From Brumicola pallidula DSM 14239 = ACAM 615 (GTDB lineage: Bacteria; Pseudomonadota; Gammaproteobacteria; Enterobacterales; Alteromonadaceae), in assembly GCF_000428905.1 (NCBI RefSeq), contig NZ_AUAV01000005.1, forward strand, positions 279,950 through 343,949: a stretch of DNA of 64,000 nucleotides. The letters are read 5' to 3'. The translations under genes were made by a program, and so were the position numbers. The notes under the pieces were generated by a model. The model was not told the DNA's origin and did not search any database. It saw only the letters and a list, made by a program, of their open reading frames with translations. Numbering within the stretch: the stretch's first letter is position 1; each line of letters starts with the position of its first letter. This document shows positions 38,172 through 46,941 of the stretch, piece after piece.

Positions 38172-39521
38172 TTAGAGCGGTAATATCTCTCCCATTACAA
38201 AAGCAAATTTACGTTCACCTTCTTTGCACAAGAAGCCGGCGGGCGTCACACCTTTCATCATCTTTTTATCATCATGCCAATACTTGGGATTTTCGATAAT
38301 AGTATAATCCGAGTGATTTTTTATTAAGTTGATGTTGCCTACAAAGTGGCTAAAGCCTTTTTTGAGCAACTCGATATAGCTTTCATTGCTTAAATACAAT
38401 TCTTCATTCAGTAAATATGACTGCCCCGGATCATACGTATAGCCCAATCCTTGAACTGTATTCAGCCCATGTTGTTGATGTAAGTCGCCAATATCAGCAA
38501 CCAAGGTAAGCGATGAAAAACGAGATTGTTTGCGCATAGCAATATCAGTTGTGTAGGAGTTTCCTGCAAACCCCAAATCTTTGATCAGTAAATCGCAAAG
38601 CTTGTTTTCTTTATTTTCAGGGATTTGCCAATATTTAATCTCAAGCTCTGTTAGTTTTTCATCGGTCGTCCAATATGACTCTTCGCAAAGCATATTTAAT
38701 GCGTGCAGTAACACAAATACATTCATCGTTCGTGCAACCTGACGGTATCGGTCATTTGGGTAGTGGCCTGATTCAATTAATATTGTGCTTATCCCACGCC
38801 CAGTGAACTGATCACCGAATGAGCGAGCAGAAAACTCACCATCATAACGAGCAATACCTGCTGGTAGTAAAGCGTTGGCATTTACTTGCATGAGAGCAGT
38901 CAAGGCCATTGCATTTCTGCGAGCATGGTTAATTGTTTTTTGAGAATCAAATGCAGGAGCTAGAAAAGCCAAAGTGGACGACTTGCCATGAGCACCACAA
39001 CGGAAGTAGTCTTTTTGGTCATGCAGGTTAAAAGCAAAGTCGGGATGAATTCTTTCGACCACTGCATTTAGTGCTTTACCTTCGGGTGTTTGCAGCGCCA
39101 ATGCATCTCGATTGATATCAATACCTTGGGCATTTTCTCGTGTGCCGGCAGATGCGCCATCAGGATTAAGCATAGGAATGATGTGTATTGTGAGCAGGTT
39201 ATGCCAATTTGCATTCAACGAAGTGCTCAGTTTTGCAGTAATAAGGTGGATAATATCTAACACCGCGGCGGTTGCAGTTGACTCGTCACCATGCATTTGA
39301 GTCCACAGAAGCACTTTTTTGGGGCCATCACCCAAACTTAGGCAACTGATAGGCAGACCGCAAAAAGACTGCCCAATAATAGTTTTAGTCACACCATCAC
39401 AAGAAGCGAAATCATCGATTATTGCATCGATATGTTCAGGCATTAATTGCTGTTTATCGAGATTAGCTACACGATTTTCGTAGAGCGAGCTAAGCTCGTT
39501 GGATAAAAGTATGTCCATCAA
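38172..39521 (-). CDS. Cytoplasmic M14-family zinc carboxypeptidase
   Basis: This 449-aa metallopeptidase lacks a signal peptide. The zinc site HGDE (H77, E80), the NPDG and GIDINRDA substrate-binding segment, the third ligand His in FNLHDQ and the catalytic Glu in ILIESGHY are all present. The C-terminal ~180 residues are an extra domain without a clear match. Within this locus it may trim imported wall peptides, as MpaA (also M14) does for gamma-D-Glu-mDAP bonds in E. coli. It is much longer than MpaA, so specificity is open. Confidence 0.82.
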   Translation of the reverse strand: MMDILLSNELSSLYENRVANLDKQQLMPEHIDAIIDDFASCDGVTKTIIGQSFCGLPISCLSLGDGPKKVLLWTQMHGDESTATAAVLDIIHLITAKLSTSLNANWHNLLTIHIIPMLNPDGASAGTRENAQGIDINRDALALQTPEGKALNAVVERIHPDFAFNLHDQKDYFRCGAHGKSSTLAFLAPAFDSQKTINHARRNAMALTALMQVNANALLPAGIARYDGEFSARSFGDQFTGRGISTILIESGHYPNDRYRQVARTMNVFVLLHALNMLCEESYWTTDEKLTELEIKYWQIPENKENKLCDLLIKDLGFAGNSYTTDIAMRKQSRFSSLTLVADIGDLHQQHGLNTVQGLGYTYDPGQSYLLNEELYLSNESYIELLKKGFSHFVGNINLIKNHSDYTIIENPKYWHDDKKMMKGVTPAGFLCKEGERKFAFVMGEILPL

Positions 39522-40085
39522 TAAACCATCAGTTCGAATATTAGCGCTTTACTATAATGTTTTTAGTAGGCTTTATACAGCTGAAATGGTGATAAAAGAG
39601 TTTGCACTTGAATTACTTGCTGATTTACCCTAGTTATGTATCTCTACCACCTTAAGTGACAGTTTGTCAGCGGCATTTTCCCATCCTTTTTCTATCCTTA
39701 CGGCCGCGACAAACTCAGCGCCTTTTTCGTTCCTAAAACATCGTGTTCGGGTGCGAACAACGTGACAATGTCGACATTGTTGTATAGCAGTGCATCGACT
39801 AAATACCGTACTTTTGCTCCTGACGTTTAGTTAACACCAAGGCCCGCTTTTTAATCTTGTGATAGTGCTAAAAAAATAGTTTTTTGTCTATATTTTAAAG
39901 TGACTTTTTGTGTCTGACTTGTTATAAATTATTGTTTTTATAAACTTTTACTGCTTAAATTGCAGACAGTAAGATACGATTAAGATACAAAATGATAAGT
40001 AAAAACAGAGGTTTTTTTAGCTGGCTTTATTGTTCTGCGCATTGAAAGGGGCTTATCCAATACAGTTATTCCTCGTGATGTTTGA
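39522..40085. other. 564-bp gap upstream of the M14 gene
   Basis: No protein or RNA gene is recognised. It contains two neighbouring inverted repeats (39744-39759 and 39765-39780) listed separately, and should carry the M14 gene promoter plus the end of the symporter-murQ transcript. Confidence 0.55.
39744..39780. promoter_or_regulatory. Two adjacent palindromes
   Basis: TGTTCG-GGTG-CGAACA (39744-39759) is followed five bases later by a perfect 16-bp palindrome, ACAATGTCGACATTGT (39765-39780). They lie ~240 bp upstream of the M14 start. They could be regulator sites or hairpins ending the murQ transcript; no T run follows. Confidence 0.4.
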
Positions 40086-41006
40086 CTAACCGGCGTCTAA
40101 GGCTCTACGTAAAAAACCATCGTTGCTTTTCAATAAGTTTTCACATGTAGTTATGTCGCTGTTTGTGAGAACCTTGAGTATTGCAAGTTTTGCATTACTC
40201 TTTGCAATTGATAATGCATCGACCGCAGTTTGCTGGTCGCAATCTGTTGCCTGCATTACGATATGGATTGCTCTTGCCACCAATTTTTCGTTCGTTGCAT
40301 TCACATCGACCATTAAATTTTTATAAGTTTTGCCTAATTTAATCATGCTAGCAGTGCTTATCATATTCAATATGAGTTTTTGTGCAGTACCCGATTTCAT
40401 GCGGGTTGAGCCGGTTAACACCTCGGGGCCTACGTTCGCACAAATACCAATATCAGCTATTTCGATAAGAGGTGCGTTAGGATTGCAAACAACACATGCT
40501 GTTATGGCATTGATGGATACAGCGTAATTTAGCGCCCCAATAACATAGGGTGTGCGGCCACTAGCCGCTATACCGACTAACATGTCTTTGTTGTTAAATT
40601 GTATATTGTCGAGGTCTCGTTGAGCTGCGTCAATATCATCTTCTGCGCCCTCAACGGCGCTGATTAGTGCCATTTCACCGCCAGCAATAATACCGACAAT
40701 GATATTGTCGGGCACACTAAACGTTGGTCGACATTCAACTGCATCCAAAATACCTAGCCGACCACTGGTGCCTGCGCCAATGTATATAAGCCGTCCACCT
40801 TGTTTTAAACAAACCACGGCAGCATCAACCGCTAAGGTTATTTGTGGTATCGCTTTGGCCACCGCGCTGGCGACAAGACTGTCTTGTTGGTTAATGCACT
40901 GAAGCGCATCCCTAGTACTCATTAGGTCAATTTGTTCGCTTGCTGGGTTAATACCTTCTGAAGGAATGTAATTTAACTGGTCTAGTATTTGCTGTGTTTT
41001 ACTCAT
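40086..41006 (-). CDS. murQ: N-acetylmuramic acid 6-phosphate etherase
   Basis: MurQ splits MurNAc-6-phosphate into GlcNAc-6-phosphate and D-lactate. The 306-aa protein contains the SIS-domain signature IGAGTSGRLGILDAVE with E91 matching the catalytic Glu83 of E. coli MurQ, the second acidic residue in VEGAEDD, and the conserved GIAASGRTPYV and GSTRMKSGTAQK blocks. Its start overlaps the symporter gene stop by four bases, so the two are coupled. MurQ acts on the product of PTS uptake in E. coli; here a separate kinase seems to supply MurNAc-6-P. Confidence 0.96.
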   Translation of the reverse strand: MSKTQQILDQLNYIPSEGINPASEQIDLMSTRDALQCINQQDSLVASAVAKAIPQITLAVDAAVVCLKQGGRLIYIGAGTSGRLGILDAVECRPTFSVPDNIIVGIIAGGEMALISAVEGAEDDIDAAQRDLDNIQFNNKDMLVGIAASGRTPYVIGALNYAVSINAITACVVCNPNAPLIEIADIGICANVGPEVLTGSTRMKSGTAQKLILNMISTASMIKLGKTYKNLMVDVNATNEKLVARAIHIVMQATDCDQQTAVDALSIAKSNAKLAILKVLTNSDITTCENLLKSNDGFLRRALDAG

Positions 41007-42577
41007 AGTTTGACCTTTATTGAATTATTATTACCAAGTAAACACACCGTTGTAGCAGCAAATGTAGCGATCACTAATTGCCATGAAAATCCCAAACTAA
41101 ATTGATATGTATCAGGAAGATATAAGTCCATTATGTAAGGCTGCATTAGCACCGGGATAAGGAAGCCAATGATCAATGCTGCCAAAATCGATAGCGAAGA
41201 ACCTCTGCTACTGAACAAAGCAGTAAAATAAACACCAAGCAAGCCACTGTATGAGAAAATCATGACACTTAGCGCAAATGCCAATAGTGGCATATCGCTA
41301 TATTGTTGCCAGTAAAAGCATAATGCAGCCATTATACTCAAGGCAATTGCAACAATAATCATGCTAATTCTACCTGCTTTTACCATCTGCTTTTCTGAAA
41401 GTGTTTTACCTTTATTGAGTAATATGCCGCGATAAATATCTTGCACTGCAACTGAAGACATCGAATTAAGTCCAGAATTAAGGGTAGACAATGCCGCTGC
41501 AATAATACCAATGGTCACTACCGCTTTAATTCCATTGGGTAAGTCGGTGAGCACGTAATACATAAAGATCGTTACTGTTTGACCTACAAATTTCGGAGTG
41601 GGTACATCACCATTTGCGACACTTTGGCTCATTAAGTCAGGGCGTTGATAGTAAATATAGAGCAACATTCCGATAACCACAAAAATTAAAACAACGGGAA
41701 TGCCCATCAATATTGAAGAAGTAAGTGCCTTGGTAGCTTCTTTCGCGTCTTTACAGGTTAACATGCGCTGCGTGACGTCCTGGTCCATGCCGAATGCGGC
41801 GATATTTAGCAATACAAAACCGGTAATAACGGACCAAAATCCGAAAACGCCTGAAGGTGTAAAATCCAATGAGAAATCAAGCACGGTCAGCTTAGATTGA
41901 GAATCATCGATCGGTGACTGTAATGCGTTGATAATAGTACTGAAATCGGCTGGAATACTATACAGTAGGTAGCCCAGTACTAATATAGCGGCAGAGATAT
42001 AAACAATACATTGAATAACATCGCTATAAATAATGGTGCGAATACCACCGTAAACTGTGTATAGAAGGCCAACAGTAGCAATTAACGCAATTGAAATTAT
42101 GACACTGGATGCGTCGATATCACCGAATAATATCATTGCAATGGCTATTGCTGCCATATACAGTCTGGCTCCGCTTGCAAATAAGCGGCCCACTAAATAT
42201 ACCGTTCCCGCTTGGTATTTTGCTTGTTCGCCAAAACGTTGGGCTAATAGTTCATATACCGTGAAGACTTTGAACTTATAAAATTTGGGTAATAAAAAAG
42301 TGGCAACAAAAAATGCAGCAAGAAAACCAGCAATGTTGGTTGCTAAATAAGTTAGGTCTCCCCGGTAACCTTGGTCAGGCCCGCCAAGAAACGTGGCAGC
42401 ACTTTGCGAAGTGGCTAACACTGAAATAGCGACTACCCACATTGGCATTGACTTTCCGCCAAGAAAATAATCATTTGAGGTAGACGCTTGGTTGTTATAT
42501 AGCCAACCACTTACAATTAAGAGGAGCCCGTACCCTCCAAAAATCAGCCAATCGATAGTGGAAAATTGATCAATCAT
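41003..42577 (-). CDS. Sodium:solute symporter (SSS family), candidate MurNAc importer
   Basis: This 524-aa inner-membrane protein has about thirteen to fourteen hydrophobic segments and the SSS pattern (FGGYGLLLIVSGW, NDYFLGGKSMPMWVVAIS, AALSTLNSGLNSMSSV). Family members import sugars, sialic acid, amino acids and vitamins with Na+. The four-base overlap with murQ strongly links it to MurNAc use. In E. coli this role belongs to the PTS permease MurP, which is absent here. The transported sugar could be MurNAc, anhydro-MurNAc or a muropeptide; this is inference. Confidence 0.88.
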   Translation of the reverse strand: MIDQFSTIDWLIFGGYGLLLIVSGWLYNNQASTSNDYFLGGKSMPMWVVAISVLATSQSAATFLGGPDQGYRGDLTYLATNIAGFLAAFFVATFLLPKFYKFKVFTVYELLAQRFGEQAKYQAGTVYLVGRLFASGARLYMAAIAIAMILFGDIDASSVIISIALIATVGLLYTVYGGIRTIIYSDVIQCIVYISAAILVLGYLLYSIPADFSTIINALQSPIDDSQSKLTVLDFSLDFTPSGVFGFWSVITGFVLLNIAAFGMDQDVTQRMLTCKDAKEATKALTSSILMGIPVVLIFVVIGMLLYIYYQRPDLMSQSVANGDVPTPKFVGQTVTIFMYYVLTDLPNGIKAVVTIGIIAAALSTLNSGLNSMSSVAVQDIYRGILLNKGKTLSEKQMVKAGRISMIIVAIALSIMAALCFYWQQYSDMPLLAFALSVMIFSYSGLLGVYFTALFSSRGSSLSILAALIIGFLIPVLMQPYIMDLYLPDTYQFSLGFSWQLVIATFAATTVCLLGNNNSIKVKL

Positions 42578-42742
42578 AACGCTCTTATAGGTATTTTAAT
42601 GGGAATGCCTGTCTGCAAAAATAGAGACACTGGCTTTTTTTCCACATTCGTTCGATTTATGTTGTCATTAACCCATTAATCATGATGAAAAACAAGTTTC
42701 ACTAGTTTACTATCGACGTACTTATTAATAAGGAGCTTCTTT
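42578..42742. promoter_or_regulatory. Divergent promoter region symporter-murQ / alr
   Basis: The 165-bp interval serves both arms of the salvage locus. AGGAG at 42731-42735 is the ribosome site for alr. No MurR-like regulator gene is in the locus, and I see no convincing operator palindrome here. Confidence 0.5.
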
Positions 42743-43822
42743 TTGGCTAGATACACCCACGCAACAATCGACCTTAATGCGCTTAAATACAATTTCATGG
42801 CAATGAGTCGTTTCTCGCCAAGCAGCAAACAAGTCGTTGTTGTAAAAGCCGATGCCTATGGTAATGGTGCTGTCACTGTTGCCAAATGTTTGCAAAGTCA
42901 GGCTGATATGTTTGCGGTCGCGTTTATCGATGAGGTCTTTGAATTAAGAGATGCAGGCATAACACAGCCAATTCTTGTCCTTCAAGGCCCACATGAAGAA
43001 CGCGAGTGTGAGCTAACAAAAACACTTAACATAGTCTGGATGCTGCATGTTGAGCAACAGCTGAATTGGATAAATAAACGTATACAAAATAACGAGATTA
43101 GTAATCTTCACCATTGGGTTAAGTTTGATACAGGCATGCACCGTTTAGGTTTAATGCTTGAGGACTACGACCGTTTGAACGCAGATTATACACATATATT
43201 TCATCCTACAACGGTGATGGCAACTCACCTAGCAACGGCAGACGAACCTGAGAATAAAGCGTCTTCAACAGCAGTCAATCAATTCCTGAGTGTGATGGCC
43301 GACCGGCACAGTTGTTTATCTATTGCCAATTCGGCCGCTAATATCTGTTTACCTGAGTCTGCAAAAACATGGAATAGAATAGGCATATCCTTGTATGGGA
43401 GTTCGCCCTTTGAAAATAATGAAATGTCGATTTCTCTTAAACCAGTTATGCAGTTAAACAGCGAAGTCATTGCGTTGCGAGAAATAGCTGCCGGAGAGTC
43501 AGTTGGTTATGGAGCAACATGGACAGCAAGCAAACGTTCGGTTATTGCCACGGTAGCGATAGGCTATGCAGATGGTTACCCACGCCATGCACCAATTGGC
43601 ACGCCTGCTTTATTCGATGGCGTTGTTGGTGAATTAGTAGGGAGAGTTTCGATGGACATGTTGACCTTTGATGTAAGCAATATCGAAAAGGTAGAAATAG
43701 GTACAAAAGTAGAATTATGGGGTAACAACCTAGCCATTAATGTGATTGCTAAGCAGGTTGGCACAATTGGCTATGAGCTAATGACGCGTGTATCAAAAAG
43801 AGTGCCTAGGAAGCTTATATAA
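42743..43822 (+). CDS. alr: Alanine racemase
   Basis: This 359-aa PLP enzyme interconverts L- and D-alanine. PLP-binding Lys35 lies in VVVKADAYGNG, the second catalytic Tyr256 in SVGYGATW, and the conserved RVSMDM block follows. The start is TTG with a good AGGAG seven bases upstream. The stop overlaps the ATG of the kinase gene by one base (TAATG). Inside a peptidoglycan salvage locus it may recycle alanine from wall peptides rather than serve wall synthesis; whether another alr exists elsewhere is unknown. Confidence 0.92.
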   Translation: MARYTHATIDLNALKYNFMAMSRFSPSSKQVVVVKADAYGNGAVTVAKCLQSQADMFAVAFIDEVFELRDAGITQPILVLQGPHEERECELTKTLNIVWMLHVEQQLNWINKRIQNNEISNLHHWVKFDTGMHRLGLMLEDYDRLNADYTHIFHPTTVMATHLATADEPENKASSTAVNQFLSVMADRHSCLSIANSAANICLPESAKTWNRIGISLYGSSPFENNEMSISLKPVMQLNSEVIALREIAAGESVGYGATWTASKRSVIATVAIGYADGYPRHAPIGTPALFDGVVGELVGRVSMDMLTFDVSNIEKVEIGTKVELWGNNLAINVIAKQVGTIGYELMTRVSKRVPRKLI

Positions 43823-44748
43823 TGGACTACTTTATTGGCATCGATGCGGGAGGCACTCATTCGAGAGCCTCGTTGTATGATAATGAGGGGAATTCCATCG
43901 GTACTGGCAAAGCAGGGGGGGCGAACGTTTTTAGTGATTTCGCTGCAGCGATGCAACAAATTGACCTTGCAATCGACTTAGCTATTAATGCGTCGAATAT
44001 ACCTATCGACAAAAAAGCGCTTATTGTTGGTGCCGGTTGTGCTGGTGGTCAAACAAATCAAGCACAATTGAGTCTCGCAACATGGGCTTCGCCCTATAAA
44101 CATGTATTTATGACGAGTGATCTGCATGCAAGCTGCGCAGCCGCTAACAATGGTCAAGATTGTGTCATTCTGATTACCGGCACGGGCTCATCAATTGCAC
44201 ATTATCAGAATGCTCAAGTTACTCAGTATGGTGGCCATGGATTTATTCATGGTGACGAGGCCAGTGGCGCTTGGTTAGGCTTGAGTGCGATACAACTATT
44301 GTTGAAAAGTAATGATAACCTTATAAATGACCAACAATTCTGTAAGGCAATATCACATGCCATTGGTTTGAATAATGAAAAAACGTTTATGAATAACGAA
44401 CACAATGCCAATGTCGATTATATTTTAAATCATTTTAAATCAAAACTCGCTTCAGACTATGCGCAGCTCGCGCCATGTATCATTAATCTGCAACGCGCTG
44501 GAAATAGCTCAGCCAATACACTTGTCAGCCAAGGGGTAGATTATTTGTACTCAGTATTAACCTTAAATTCGCTTCACTACGGGCTGCCAATATTCATGAC
44601 CGGTGGCATAGCCAAAAGTTACCAACCTTTGTTAGAAAAGAAGCTGGGGCGAGCTGTGCAGTTAATGCAACGACCAGCTCAAGATGGAGCTATGTTATTA
44701 GCTAAATCTAAGCTGTCAGAAATAGCTAAAACCACAAATACAAGGTAA
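43822..44748 (+). CDS. BadF/BadG-family sugar kinase, candidate MurNAc/GlcNAc kinase
   Basis: This 308-aa ASKHA-fold kinase of the BadF/BadG/BcrA/BcrD family includes eukaryotic GlcNAc kinase and Clostridium MurK. Phosphate-binding loops are GIDAGGTHSRASLYD at the N-terminus and ILITGTGSSIAHY mid-protein, with HGDEASGAWLG matching GlcNAc kinases. Next to murQ and a symporter, it most likely phosphorylates MurNAc (and perhaps GlcNAc) at O6 to give the MurQ substrate. It is tightly coupled to alr (one-base overlap). Activity is inferred from family and context. Confidence 0.85.
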   Translation: MDYFIGIDAGGTHSRASLYDNEGNSIGTGKAGGANVFSDFAAAMQQIDLAIDLAINASNIPIDKKALIVGAGCAGGQTNQAQLSLATWASPYKHVFMTSDLHASCAAANNGQDCVILITGTGSSIAHYQNAQVTQYGGHGFIHGDEASGAWLGLSAIQLLLKSNDNLINDQQFCKAISHAIGLNNEKTFMNNEHNANVDYILNHFKSKLASDYAQLAPCIINLQRAGNSSANTLVSQGVDYLYSVLTLNSLHYGLPIFMTGGIAKSYQPLLEKKLGRAVQLMQRPAQDGAMLLAKSKLSEIAKTTNTR

Positions 44749-44754
44749 ACAATT

Positions 44755-45924
44755 ATGTTGAGCCATTGGAATGACTTACTTTTACTTAATAATCAGTTAA
44801 CTGAAGATGAAAAGCTTATTCAACAAGCTGCTTATGAGTTCGCCCAAACTCAACTTATGCCTGGTATATTAATGGCAAACCGTCATGAAAAGTTTGACCC
44901 CTCAATTATGTTAAAGATGGGAGAGGCTGGTCTGTTAGGGTCGACCATACAAGGTTACGGCTGTGCGGGCATCAATTACGTTAGTTATGGCTTAGTAGCG
45001 CGCGAAATTGAACGCGTAGACAGCGGTTATCGCAGTGCAATGAGTGTGCAATCGTCTTTAGTTATGCATCCTATTAACCTATTTGGGAATGAGCAACAAA
45101 AGCAAAAATATTTACCCAAGCTAGCAACGGGCGAATGGATTGGTTGTTTTGGACTAACCGAGCCTGATGCTGGGTCCGACCCCGCCTCTATGAAAAGCCT
45201 TGCTAAGAAGGTTGATGGCGGATATTTACTTTCAGGCAGTAAAATGTGGATCACAAATTCACCAATAGCTGATGTCTTCGTGGTTTGGGCAAAGAAACAA
45301 GAGGATGGCAAGATTTATGGATTCATTTTAGACAAAGGCATGGAAGGTTTATCAGCGCCTAAAATCGAAGGTAAACAATCATTAAAAGCGTCTATTACTG
45401 GTGAAATAGTCATGCAGAATGTGTTTGTGACGGAGCAACATATTCTGCCTAAGGTGTCTGGCTTGAAGGGACCCTTCAGTTGCTTAAATATGGCAAGGTA
45501 TGGCATTTCTTGGGGGGCTTTGGGCGCAGCTGAGTTTTGTTGGCATGCGGCAAGACAATATGGTCTCGATCGAAAACAATTTAATAAGCCACTTGCGCAA
45601 ACACAATTGTTTCAAACCAAACTTGCGGACATGCAAACAGAAATTACACTCGGCTTGCAAGCTTCATTGCGAGTAGGGCGATTAATTGATGAAAAGCAAT
45701 ATGACCCAGCGATGATTTCGATGGTTAAGCGTAATAATTGTGCAAAGTCGTTGGACATTGCTCGTAAAGCTCGTGATATGCATGGTGGTAACGGTATTAG
45801 TGATGAGTTTCACGTTATTCGCCATATGATCAACCTAGAAACAGTCAACACTTATGAGGGTACTTATGACATACATGGCCTTATACTTGGTCGAGCACAA
45901 ACGGGTTTACAAGCATTTTTCTAA
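44755..45924 (+). CDS. gcdH: Glutaryl-CoA dehydrogenase
   Basis: This 389-aa flavoprotein of the acyl-CoA dehydrogenase family oxidatively decarboxylates glutaryl-CoA to crotonyl-CoA in lysine/tryptophan breakdown. The catalytic Glu368 lies in [20 protein letters not shown], a GcdH signature, and the Arg-containing [14 protein letters not shown] segment matches the family. It begins six bases after the kinase gene, so it is in the same transcript although it has no obvious wall-salvage role. A link through catabolism of a wall-derived diamino acid would be speculation. Confidence 0.9.
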   Translation: MLSHWNDLLLLNNQLTEDEKLIQQAAYEFAQTQLMPGILMANRHEKFDPSIMLKMGEAGLLGSTIQGYGCAGINYVSYGLVAREIERVDSGYRSAMSVQSSLVMHPINLFGNEQQKQKYLPKLATGEWIGCFGLTEPDAGSDPASMKSLAKKVDGGYLLSGSKMWITNSPIADVFVVWAKKQEDGKIYGFILDKGMEGLSAPKIEGKQSLKASITGEIVMQNVFVTEQHILPKVSGLKGPFSCLNMARYGISWGALGAAEFCWHAARQYGLDRKQFNKPLAQTQLFQTKLADMQTEITLGLQASLRVGRLIDEKQYDPAMISMVKRNNCAKSLDIARKARDMHGGNGISDEFHVIRHMINLETVNTYEGTYDIHGLILGRAQTGLQAFF

Positions 45925-45958
45925 TTGCGCTTAGTCACATTTAGGTATTAAAAATGCT

Positions 45959-45988
45959 GTCGAGTATACTCTAAAATTGATACTCGAC
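45959..45988. terminator. Bidirectional hairpin between convergent genes
   Basis: GTCGAGTAT (45959-45967) pairs with ATACTCGAC (45980-45988) around a 12-base loop. On the minus strand the stem is followed by AGCATTTTTA, giving a T run that suits the solute-binding-protein gene. Confidence 0.65.
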
Positions 45989-46010
45989 CCATTATTTACC
46001 TATCTTTTAA

Positions 46011-46814
46011 TTACCATCTAACCAACATGTCAGCATACATGCGTGCGTCAAGCAGACTCTCTCGGGCTAGGTCTTGTTTGAGTAATTCAAAGTATTTCCC
46101 ACTCGCTTTTAGTCTTTCAATTCCTTTGTCAAAGTCAGTAATAATGGCCTTTGTGTCTGCATAATTACGATTCATTGCTAACGATATATTGACCTGTATT
46201 AATGGGGCTCTGGATACATAAATAGGTTTCTCACCGACGCTCTTGAGCAATAGGTTCATTTCATCTGCCATTGCTTTGTCGATCAATAGAAAGTCGACAC
46301 GGCGTTCCGCAAGTTGTTCTATATTGTCAAAAAACCAAGGTGACCGTGCCCACAGAACATCTCTCTCACCGCGTAACTGATCTGTATTAGCGAAACGATT
46401 TTCAATTCCAACACGCTCTCTGTAAAGCTGCTCAAGGCGAACAATATTTTCAGCTCTTTGATAACGAGACACTGCGTGTAAGTTAACTTGCATATATGGT
46501 TTGGAGTAGATGTAATCGTCTCTTTGGTCATTAAGCGAATAATGGTCGATGTAGCCCGCAAACTTCCCTGACCTTAGACCGCTTCCAGACCAAGCTTGGG
46601 TGGTTGCCACTATGTTGGCCTGCCAATCTTTATTTAAGGCAGCAGTAACTAAGTCCATTTGACGAGCGGCTAGTTCTTCATGTTCATCAATATAGGTGGC
46701 TACTTTATTGCCAACCAGGTTGACGGTTTGTGCTTGGATACTGGCTGATGCTAACAAGCCAATTGAGATTAACAGTAGGGCACTTTTTTTAATCATTTTA
46801 ATTTTTTGACTCAT
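46011..46814 (-). CDS. Periplasmic solute-binding protein (SBP_bac_3-like)
   Basis: From the chosen Met the product has 267 aa with a signal peptide (MIKKSALLLISIGLLASASIQA) and a type II periplasmic-binding fold resembling family 3 amino-acid-binding proteins. The frame extends to 46886 without signal-like sequence, so a later Met (46814 or 46796) is preferred; neither has a strong ribosome site. No ABC permease or ATPase lies nearby. Many such orphan proteins in marine bacteria are sensors or unpaired binders. The ligand is unknown. Confidence 0.7.
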   Translation of the reverse strand: MSQKIKMIKKSALLLISIGLLASASIQAQTVNLVGNKVATYIDEHEELAARQMDLVTAALNKDWQANIVATTQAWSGSGLRSGKFAGYIDHYSLNDQRDDYIYSKPYMQVNLHAVSRYQRAENIVRLEQLYRERVGIENRFANTDQLRGERDVLWARSPWFFDNIEQLAERRVDFLLIDKAMADEMNLLLKSVGEKPIYVSRAPLIQVNISLAMNRNYADTKAIITDFDKGIERLKASGKYFELLKQDLARESLLDARMYADMLVRW

Positions 46815-46941
46815 TTGGCTACTATAAATAAGTATGCTAACTACACTAGTTAACCTGTTTGTTTGCACTGACAATGTATTACTCATTCTACCACCTTTAA
46901 AACATAGTTACTGTTAGTACGAGTTTTCAGTCACTTTTGGA

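Noticed and set aside
46011..46886. Solute-binding protein as part of the wall-salvage operon
   Set aside because: It is convergent with gcdH, separated by a terminator hairpin and has no linked permease.
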